64,000 nucleotides of DNA from Sthenelais limicola. Its lineage: Eukaryota; Annelida; Polychaeta; Phyllodocida; Sigalionidae. The first letter of the stretch is position 1, and each line of letters starts with the position of its first letter. The stretch is from NCBI GenBank assembly GCA_942159475.1, contig OW804095.1, positions 92,145,740 to 92,209,739 on the forward strand, read 5' to 3'. Below are positions 54,281 to 64,000 of the stretch, one piece after another. A program made the position numbers and the translations under genes. The notes under the pieces were generated by a model, which was not told where the DNA came from, searched no databases, and was given only the letters and a program-made list of their open reading frames with translations.

Positions 54281-56016
54281 TTTTAAATTCTAGAGGAAAA
54301 AAACACTGTTTGATTGCCTAAACATTGTGCCCCGTTAGGAACATTAAAGTACAAGTAAGGTAAGGTAGACTACACCAGTGTTTGGGTAAATTAAGTCGCC
54401 TAAAAATGTACGATTCGCTTTCACCAATTCTTTCAGACATAAATGAGATACGGTACACAACATCAATGTTCAACATACAGTAACCGAACAGAATATTTTA
54501 TTCAATATGAAATTATGATATGCTATGATATAGCCTACCATACGGTACTGGGCCTATATAGTTTTGAACGGGGTAAGATTAAAGGGAGGGGGAGGGAAAG
54601 GGCTGTTGCCCCCCCCCCCCTGGGTCCCCCTGAGAGGGCTCGCCACCTATGTGGTTAGTAAAAGATTTGGAGGGGCAGGCTTATATGGCCTTGTTCCTCC
54701 AAGTGTGGAGTGTGGGGTGAAGACCTAGCCTCCTCACCCCCTCTTATATGGCCTTGTTAATGATAAGACAGGACGAGCTCTCATGAAAATGAGTCTCTCC
54801 ACCGAGCACAACTTGCCACAAGTCACAAACCAGCTGTTATTTTCATTAGGAGGTGAGAGATTAAAAGCAATTATTATTTCACCTCTGGAACAGAGAGTCC
54901 ATAGACTTTGTATAGGCTTGTTATATGCGAGTGAGCGGGAAGAAATATGTTTCATTCCTCCCTAGGGAAGAAACAGATGACCCAGTTTATCTTTCTGCGT
55001 TTTCATTGGTTATTGTGAAAGTAGTCTAGAGTGTATATGGCACCAGGGGCAGAGCAGGTCTATCGTCACAACTTGATGGGAAGTCTTGGGCTATTTACTT
55101 TCATAAATATAGATTGTTTTTGTAGGTTGACATTGCCCACCATCCCGCCCGCCATACTCAAAGCTGTCCCTCTCTCCTCCCGTGGCCAGTCGCATTAAAA
55201 TCATTTCGTTTTTGTGTTAAATTCATGCGGGAACCATCGCCGATGTAAGCGATGGTTCCGCACATATATACGCTTTGTTTATAGCTGTTTGTGTGGCGCT
55301 GCTGGTGGCACTACCTGGTGAGAGGGTGAGAAAACATTCTCCGAGTTTAGATGAAGCTCACCGAGTCTGGCCGACTGTGCGATAGTGACGGGCAGTATGT
55401 AGCTGGAACAGCTTTATCCCTGTCTATAATCCATGGGGACTGGGTAGACTCCCAGTCACCCATATGCAAGGATCAAAGATGCATTGGGATTAATATCCCC
55501 TTGGTAAGGCTAATCCCCTTGCCCTTATGTGTACAAACAGCATTTTATATTTCATAATTATATTCACAAAGTTATTCAATACTAAAACATGATTTTATCA
55601 TATACCAGTAAGAGCTAAAATTTCTGGGTGAAATCTGTTCGTATGGGTGTAATTTAGCCACTCATATAAGTGATGGGTCTTGGGCAATAGGAAATATACT
55701 GTTTTTGGGAAATCTTGGCGGAAGTTGTCCTAATAGTATCTGCCGTATGGGCAGAGGCGAATTTTCTAGTTTATGTTGTTATGCAGGTGCATAATTTAAA
55801 TTATGCCATGTCGCCGGTTCGTCCAGCATTGTCATAGGGACATGCCATGCCATGACGTTACGTTGTCTGCTAAGCACTGAAAGTGCAGTGGCCGTCATAA
55901 ATTCAAGCATTAATGGAACCATGCCACGCCCTCGCTGTATTTCTCTCACAGCAAGTTATCGTAATTAAAACAATCTGATATGTTTAAAATTGTTTGGAAG
56001 AGGTCAAATAAATCTC
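54281..56016. other. non-coding, nothing recognised
   Basis: Contains a C run at about 54610-54622 next to a GA-rich tract. No gene is supported. Confidence 0.4.
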
Positions 56017-56142
56017 GAACTAACCTTAGTTATGTATTTCCTGATTGTTCTTCACCTCGTTTCTGGCGGGGGGAACCCTCAGGTCTACGCCACACTCCAA
56101 CTCGGTGAAGAACGATCGGAAATACATAACTACGGTTAGTTC
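56017..56142. repeat. 126 bp hairpin (foldback)
   Basis: The arm 56017-56056 ('gaactaacc...ttcttcacc') is complementary to 56104-56142 over about 39 bases with three substitutions and one indel. A 47-base loop lies between them. No target duplication was identified. Confidence 0.85.
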
Positions 56143-57397
56143 TGTCTATATGCCTAATGACATTCCTTCTTCCACACATTGACATCAAAGAAAAATTGCT
56201 GTTCTACAATTATCTTGCCATAGACTAAAGTATGGTAGGTTATTTACATTTTTTCAGTCTAAGATACTTTGTTTAACAAACCTTTTAAGATAAGAAGCAT
56301 TCAGCCTGATACAGATATTTAGATATTCCATAAGAAATGTCTTGAGAAAGGACTAAGCCCAATTACTGAATATTTTATGGAAGTGGTGAGACAGAGTGGA
56401 CTATCCCAGATAATTTGACGAGTGAAATGAGTCAAATCATCGAAGGGATTTGTACACCCTCATCGAACCACTGCCATAAATTAATTAGTTTATCCCACGT
56501 CCAATTGATGGCCATCTTAGTTTTCTGAAGTACCCTTCCCATTATGTACAAGAATCGGCCACTATGCTTTCACCTGACACTATTGCCCCCCCCCCCCCCC
56601 CCCCACTGTGGCTGCAGATAACAAAAGTTCTCACACCTCTCTTTCTGCCTCTCTCTTCCCCCACCCCCTCCCCTTCCCCTCTCCTCTCACCAATGAAAGT
56701 AATATATATAAACTGGCAATACACAAGCCTATAAAGTTGCTAACAGTCCGGTTGAGTTGAATAAACAAAATATATTAGGATTCTTCACAATAAATTTCTG
56801 CACGGGTTCATGGTCCACCAGTGTAAGAATAAAGCCTGAGTTTAAATAAGTAATGTTCTAAATGTTCCAATTGTGAGAGTACGGGGATAGCTCGGCTCAA
56901 ACAGACTAATATTGTGATCTATTCTTTTTAATGATAATCGGTGAGAGGTGTTAATTATATCCACGATTCCAAATGGTCAGGAGAAACGCTCAGCAAACAG
57001 CAGAATAACTAAATACAATATGTCCAATATTCTTAAACAAATGCAAGGACTGTAGATGTACAGGTGAGCGTGCATACAGTAGAACTCCCTTTTTACAGAC
57101 TTCTGGTCCTTTCTTCTGACTAACTGAACCCCTTTCCCCTTGTGTTACTGGGGTATATATAGGCGTGCCCTTATCATCATTATGGATGCCACCAATGCTA
57201 CCGTCTGCCACAACCCAAGCTATTTTTTGTCTTAGTTTATTTACCGTACCATAATACAATTAATTGCAATTTATGATGAAATAAATACAAACCAATTGTG
57301 CACCTGGAGTCCCGAATGATTGGTGTTGACATAAGGTCATGTCTGAAAAATATCATCCTGGAAATGGCATCGTAGTCACCAAAAGCAATATAAATAA
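56143..57397. other. non-coding, with simple repeats
   Basis: A C run at about 56587-56605 is followed by a CT-rich tract. No gene is supported. Confidence 0.4.
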
Positions 57398-60300
57398 GAG
57401 CGGTCGAAATAAGGAATAAAAATAGGTTGCCCCACCGGGCAAGCTACTGACAAAATCAGGTTGCCCGCCAGAATCTCTGGTTGCCCTGAGAAATTTTCCA
57501 GTTTAATTCCCATATATTAGATATTCAGTGTTCTGAAAATTTCGAAAAATTAAATAGTGAAACCGTTATTTCTAGAGCTTGTATGATGATCTAAAACTCA
57601 TTGAAGGTAAATGTTGATGAACAAAACGAATCGGAAAAGAGAAGCTTTTTAATTTGATGACATATGGTCCTATAAATAGTGGGATATCTAACAACTTTTT
57701 AGGAAGCTTTAAAAAATATGGATCTCAGTACATGAATGTAATTTGATTTTTCAAGGCCTTGGAAGGCATATCTGATCTTTCATATGTTTAAACTTAGAAC
57801 TGGCCGATTCTGTCAAATATCCTTAGAATACAGGAACTAAAAGGTATATACATTCATCTCAAATGCACCATTTAAAGAGTATTTGTTCAAAAGATTTCCA
57901 GGGGGAAATTTCCGCCCCCCCCCCCCCCCACACACACACACACAGACACGAAAATTGTTGGCTTGGATCTCAACATGCTCCCACTCTAGCAAAACAAGCC
58001 TGCTTATATATTTTGGTAACACCATTGAAAAACTGATATTTTTTAAATTAAAACGTTTGAAACAAATTGTAACAGTGTTTCACAAATATTATTACAACCA
58101 GGGCAAAAACTTTCGAAGCTGCAGCAATGTTAAAGGTCAAGTGTAAAGGTTTTTATTTCGTGTTTGATGCATTTGGAGGAATATTTTGAAACGATGTACA
58201 AAGTTTTAGCACCCAACCTAACAAATCAAACCAGTGAGAGGTGTTTAAGTGCTACCATTTTCTGAGCCCCACGCAGCCCAGCGCGGCAAGGTGAGTAGCC
58301 ATCTTTGGACGGGCCAAGCGACCTGTGACGTCATCCATGCCCCTGCGCGACTGGTATAGGTATACCTATAAATGCTAGTTCTATTGCTAGGACAGGCTAC
58401 ACCAAGGTTTTCGTCCTTACGGCCGAAACGGTTCTATAATCCGGCACCATTGGTTTACCCTAAGGTGAAAACCAGATGGGCCGTAATTAAAATATCTTGG
58501 TGAAGTTACACCTTATATGAGTAATTCTCCCAATCGAGCATCATTTGGTTTTCCAGCCTAGGGTGTCTACAACCTGTATTTGGGATGATCACACATGATT
58601 ATAACCATTTAATTTGAGTTCCTTGGCCAAAATGAGGCGGTGGGAAGCCTAATTTTAAAGTTCTTATGCCAGAATCTTCACCTCTATTGCAATAAAAGTG
58701 TCTTTTCAGGCCAGAAAATAAGTAGTAATTATGGAATTTGAATAGAAAACACAGGCGCACTTAGAAAATATATTACTTCTGCTAAAGAAAATGGTTCCTA
58801 CACATGCACACATGTTCACTATTATGACAAACACAATATTTAAGTAATCTCTAATCTAAACTGATCTAGACATGGAAAATACTATTTTGGAATATCTGTG
58901 TTGAGTTACGACATGTATTAGCTTCAAAATAATGAAATACCCAAAGAGTAACCATAAATATTATATTGCATTTAGTAATGGGGGGAGGGAAGATGTATAC
59001 ATAGGTATCTTTCGATCAAAATAAAAGTTATTAGCCTATAACGTTTATGAACCCTTTTATTTCCTAAAATAAAATTCATTGCATTGATGTTGGAATGTTT
59101 TATGTTGTGTTACGACATGTAAATTAAGTCACATATTTAGAATAAAAAATATTTTTTTGCAATTTTGCCTATTCTGATAATTTTTTAGGCCGGCTTGAAT
59201 GTGTTAAAAGATATAGATGTGATTAAATACTGATGCTGTTAAATTGAGGTGAGCTGGTATAGTAATGTCGCCGTTACGCCATAATTATTCCAGATAAAGA
59301 TAGTCTCCTAGTTAAACACAGTAATAGTATAGTAATAAATTTGATATCTTAACAAAATGAAGTCGAACTTTTGGTGAGAACCAAGCCTTTTGCTGGCCAA
59401 CATCCATTCTCTAGCTATGACTTTTCATTTAATTTTGCTAACCAAAGTAGTGGGTAATTTACCCCAATCTTACACTAAATCGTTTGATTAATGAGGTATT
59501 ATATGGGCGAAATAAGGCAAAATAATAAGGCAAATATAGGTATCTGAAGCATAGGTGTAGAAATCGAAATAATTGTCACAGCCTTCCCAAACTTTGTCTG
59601 CATTATACTGACATTCCCTGCTATACGTATGCCAAAGATTGTAGAGATAGAACAAATTCTATTTTTTCTAAAAAAAATCGCCTCCTGAAATCAAATGCTG
59701 CTCGTTTGGGAGAATTACTCATATATTCATCATTATACTAGTACCACTGGTATTGGTAGGTGTGGGGATAATATATTATGTTCACGAATGCACCACATAG
59801 GCTACAGCGTCCAGTAACCGAAGACTGACCCACCCCATCGAAAAATGATCCACCCTTTTAGGCAGAGTTATAAGGAGCTAATATAACAACATGGAATGTG
59901 TTATAGCTCCCCAAAATTGTCGCGCTAAATGTAGCACCTATTCACCTGGTACATTTTCCTATAACTACCATGGCTGGTGATATTTGAGTGAAATAGTCAA
60001 TCACCCTAGATGTGGTAATTGGCTGACTTATTGTTATAATTCCCTCACAGTGTGGAAAGTGAGGGGAGGATAATCGAAGTTGTAATGTTCAGATAGATGT
60101 ACATTTATGCATCAACAATCGGTAATGAAAGTTGTAGGCCTACTCTACTATTCAGTGTGCGACATAGTGGGTTGGGTTGCCATAGACAGTCGGGCCATGA
60201 CTTTTTGTGAGTTCATGGCCCTACTAAATATTCCTTGGTCCGATTATAATGTGAATGTAATGTTTATCTGCCTACATTACATTGTCAGTTGGGTCGGGGC

Positions 60301-61158
60301 GGGGGGGAGGGGGGGGTAGAATGAAGATAAACAAGATGATACAGCACTCCAAACCTGGGAGGATCCATAATCATAGGGGGTCGGAGGGCCGGATAAAACA
60401 AAACACAACTATTATATTTTTGGGAGGGAGGTGCGGGGGATGGAGGAGGACGAAATATCAGGGAGGGCGGCGAGGGATTGGGAGGAAGGAGTGCAGAGAG
60501 GAGGGCAGCAACGGAGAGGAAGGACAGAGAGAATATTCACCTAGGACATGGATGACGTCATAGCTCTGATGTGCGAATACACATACTAAATAAAATCAAA
60601 ACAAAGCTAGCCCCATTTGCTCGTTCATCATAAAGCTGTGAAAATGGACGTTAATGAATTCTTTTCCGATTTTTTAACATCAGAGGTCATTACTACCACC
60701 ACTACCCATGTAAAACAGCTTTCATCTCGATTTTTACGATTTTCTTTACACTTGACCTTTAATTATTATTACAAGTGATAACTGTCATAAAGAAATGATG
60801 AGAAATAATCAATGGTTTTATGGTAACCATTACAAAATTAAGTTTTTCTGTTACAACAAGACAGGATAAAATGCATATAATCGTTGATAGTTAATATGAT
60901 ATGAAAAAATAAAGTGGAAGAAATGGAAGATAGCAGATTGTAGAAAACATATTTAAAGGGTTTTTCATAATCGTTAATGATGTTGTGAATACAATGGGAA
61001 TCAAACTTGGGATTTTAAAGATTTCTGAAAAAATATAACCACCAGAATCCTGATGTAATTATAGCTTGCCGGGGCAGGCAAGCTTGTGGCCAAAACAGCT
61101 TGCCCGCCAAGATTTTTACTTGCCAAATGGACCGGGCAAGCTCTTATTTCGAACGCTG
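57398..61158. mobile_element. 3.8 kb hAT-like TIR element
   Basis: The left end 'gagcggtcgaaataag' (57398) pairs with the right end (reverse complement 'cagcgttcgaaataag', ending 61158). Just inside both ends lie motifs built on 'cttgcccg/cgggcaag' ('ggttgccc...accgggcaagct' at the left, 'gcttgcccgcc...accgggcaagct' at the right). No transposase ORF is visible. An exact 8 bp duplication is not present, although A/T-rich similar sequence flanks both ends. The interior includes a nested TA-type element. Confidence 0.6.
58518..59721. mobile_element. 1.2 kb TA-flanked TIR element, nested
   Basis: TGAGTAATTCTCCCAA at 58518 is inverted at the end 59721, with about 30 bases matching at two mismatches ('tgagtaattctccca.tcgagca.catttg'). 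TA flanks both ends (58516-58517 and 59722-59723). There is no coding capacity. A block near 59597-59632 ('tctgcatta.actgacattccctgctata') also occurs near 46007-46042. Confidence 0.75.
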
Positions 61159-62726
61159 AATAAATTAGGTAAATTAATGTTGATATGATTTCTTTTCATG
61201 TACAAGGTCAATAATATGTTTTCTTAACTTCAAACTGAAAAATAACAAAAACTAGCTATAAATAAACAGAAAATGGTCAATAACAGCTCACAAAGTTAGT
61301 GCATAGGAACGGTAACACCCATAAAAACGATTTTTAGTTGATGTGTTTGTTAAAAATAAATAAAATAGAATAAGAAAATCGATCATATTCTAAAATTAAA
61401 TATGGTATCACGAGTATGAACGAAATATCACTAGGATATATGTAGAATGATGGGTTTAACCAGAGGAGGCCTATGGAAATTTGAGGAAAATACTTTTTAG
61501 ATTGATGTTATCATCAATCTAATTGTCTTGTAGCCAAAAGTGCCAATCACTCTAATCTGATAATCTTTGTGAGCTGTATGCGAGCTTAGATATGACATCA
61601 GGCGAGCCTGCCTCATCTATTCCACTTGATCCGTCATACATTTCTGCTCTGCCCATGCACCACCCATTTCTCACCTCCACCATACTCCACTCCACTCTGG
61701 CACATGCTCCCTGCACCATATTGCCCCCCTCTAGTTATTATGTAATAACCCTCACCCTTACCCAGTTATGGTTGGGTGCACACTGACATTGTGGCTCTAT
61801 CCCTCCCTTGCCTTTCAGCTCTGTCCCTCCCTCCCTCCGTTGCCTTTCACCCATTAACCCAATCTCTCTTTCTCTTTCACTCTCTGACTCTTGCTATAGC
61901 AGTCGCAATCTGGCTTACCTAACTTAATACTTTTAATACATCTTGGGTCCTCTCATCCTGGATATCAGTGTGAAGAATCTGTTGATTCTGATATCAGCAG
62001 ATGGGATCAGAATCATGCTGGCAATGGCTGGGAGGGGGAGGTGATGACGTTTAGGTGTGAATTAAACGGTAGACCATGTGTGAATTAAAGTGGCAAGTTG
62101 AGAAATAAGCAAAGGTGTTAAAGGGACTGTTGCGTCCCAAAGTAGACATATGTACAAATGATGAAATCGGTACAGACTTTTCCTCTGTGGTACATGCTAT
62201 TTTACATACTATAGTTCTTTTCCAACTGCTTTCTTCCTATTTCCGGGAAGATTTTACTATTTCCAGAACAAAAAGTTCCATGTCAGTGTCGATTTTCCCA
62301 TGTCAGCCTCCTTTTCCACTATTTCCCTTAGATATTCACCACCGAAAAGTATATCACTGCACCTTTTTCCTATTTCCCCTACATGAAAAGCCATGTCTGG
62401 CTGCTGTGACTCCTATGTCTAGATTTGGCCATCTTTTCTCATTGGTGTCCTCCCTGGGACGCTCCTTTTCTACCCATACAAAAGCAGACATGGGTCAGAT
62501 TTTCAGAAAATGTACAATTGGCAGCTGTACACATTTAGTATATTCTGCTAAATTAGGCTGCAATTTGGTCAATATTATGTAAATACCTGTACATTTGGCA
62601 TTGCAATGATTCTAGCAATCTGTTCGGTTACGTTGAACTGTATTTCGCTCACCCTCCCTCTCCCTCTCACCCTCCTTCTCCCTCCCAGTCATGTTGGGGT
62701 AGGAATACATCATGGTACATTTGGGT

Positions 62727-62935
62727 GAAAAGGAGTGGATATTTGGAAAAGGAGTGGATATTCCGAAAAGGAAAAGGATATTCCAAAAAGAAAAGGATAT
62801 TCCAAAAAGGAAAACTATATTCCTAAAAGGAAAAGGATAATCCGAAAAGGAAAAGGACGTTGGCAAAAAGGAAAAGAAGGTTGACAAAAAGGTATTGGAT
62901 ATTCCAAAAAGAAAAGTCTTGGATATTTTTTATTT
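62727..62935. repeat. minisatellite, about 20 bp degenerate unit
   Basis: Some ten tandem units related to 'ggaaaaggatattccaaaaa' with substitutions and small indels. Confidence 0.85.
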
Positions 62936-63148
62936 TTCCTATTTCATGTGTATATCCTTTCAGATTGGGGACAAAACAGGGACCAACAGTATTACATGGA
63001 GTGACCAGTCATAGGCTATATGGGATAGGGATTTCATATTTTCTGTCTCTCCTTCCGTTCCCTCCTACTATCCCTCCCTCTCGAACTTTACATTTAAGTG
63101 GCATCAATCTCCGTTTCCCATGGAAACGCAATCTTCTTCATGAACCGG

Positions 63149-63172
63149 AAATAAATAAATAAATAAATAAAT
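63149..63172. repeat. AAAT microsatellite
   Basis: 'aaat' is repeated about six times. Confidence 0.9.
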
Positions 63173-64000
63173 GTAAACTGATCACTGTTAACTATTTCTT
63201 GTTAAAAAAAGGATCTTGTCGACTTTAAGTTTAACGAATTTATAGGAAACACCAATAAAACCTAAGAACTTCGTCTCCTTGCCATTCATTCCTGTCCGGT
63301 CCGCCCTCCCCTCAGAAGGGGGTATGTCGCCAAAAATATGGCACATGGTGACGACACCGGACAATTATCGCTGCTATCATGGTGATTTCGAAATAGGAGC
63401 AAAAATTGTGCTCGAGATAAGAATCAAGTGGGCCTATGCCAACGGTGTTGTTGTCAATGTTGTGAATGGTGGTACGGTACGGTAAAGGCTTGTGGGCTGA
63501 AGTGTATGTGTTCGAGTTATCTTTATTGACTTTAATGTAGGCCACCTATAAACCGACCGACACGAGTAATTTGAAAGCAGTTCATAGACTTTCCTATTTC
63601 TTGAGTAGAGGGTCGTAGAGTTGTTGATATCAACAATGACTTTCAATGCTCTGTACGGTACTAACGAAGATGGGGTGTCACTGTCAGTTGCGCGCAGCAT
63701 CCCCACGAAGCACTAGCACTCGGTAGGGTACCGTAATAAGGATGGAAGAAAATGTGACTCACCGTAAGCTAGCGGTGAATTCGTACGACGATTCCCCAGA
63801 AATCCAATAATTTCCCATTCCAATATCTTCCTCGTATATGGATGAATCAATGTCTCTGCATCAGGAGTTATCAGACGATCGGCAGAAGAAGAAAAATACC
63901 ATTTTGCTTGTCAGAATTGACTAAGGAGGCTGTACGAATAGCAGATGTCAGCCATGTTGAGAAGGGACTCTTCTCAACCAATCAGAACGCGCTAACCTGT

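Larger units (their letters stand above)
61159..64000. other. non-coding, with simple repeats
   Basis: No coding sequence is supported. Holds a minisatellite (62727-62935) and an AAAT microsatellite (about 63149-63172). Confidence 0.4.

Noticed and set aside
62115..62582. 155-codon open frame
   Set aside because: No motif and low-complexity flanks; part of it resembles a dispersed repeat also present near 28450.

Overview
This is eukaryotic nuclear DNA, almost certainly from an invertebrate animal. It is AT-rich and gene-poor, and nearly everything recognisable is transposable-element sequence: several LINE families, a Ty3/Gypsy-type LTR retrotransposon, a DIRS/PAT-like tyrosine-recombinase retrotransposon, an env-bearing LTR-element remnant, and many short elements with terminal inverted repeats (TIRs). 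The element spectrum suits a marine invertebrate such as a mollusc, but the window contains no host gene that would fix the taxon. No host protein-coding gene, rRNA, convincing tRNA or CRISPR array was found.

Layout. 1-5.5 kb (minus strand): a LINE-like element. Its first ORF carries a coiled coil, an RRM-like region and a NADAR domain; an SGNH-hydrolase-like ORF follows in the same frame after one stop codon; a frameshifted endonuclease/RT ORF runs off the left edge. 5.9-15.1 kb (plus): a Gypsy-type element with a gag zinc knuckle, a protease split by a 1.2 kb LINE fragment, RT-RNaseH-integrase, and an extra downstream 620-codon C2H2/coiled-coil ORF just behind a splice-acceptor-like tract. 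15-32 kb: non-coding, holding a 280 bp foldback, three copies of a TTAA-type MITE with a triple-hairpin end, a 1.7 kb TIR element with a nested LINE tail, and a perfect 34 bp palindrome. 32-34.5 kb: an LTR-like repeat and a TA-flanked TIR element.

34.5-46.5 kb is a four-level nest. A LINE is interrupted by a 10.4 kb element with TIRs and TTAA target duplications. Inside that sits a DIRS/PAT-like retrotransposon, and between its gag-like and RT genes lies the 3' part of an LTR element with an envelope-fusion-protein-like ORF and a candidate 3' LTR. The tyrosine recombinase is broken by a 365 bp tandem duplication.

46.5-64 kb: a pyrimidine-tract repeat family, a decayed LINE (51.8-54.3 kb) split by a second copy of the LTR-like repeat seen at 32.4 kb, several hAT-like and TA-type TIR elements, a 126 bp hairpin and a minisatellite. 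Most coding remnants carry stops or frameshifts. The best preserved reading frames are the NADAR and SGNH ORFs, the Gypsy pol, its downstream ORF, the env-like ORF and the DIRS RT.
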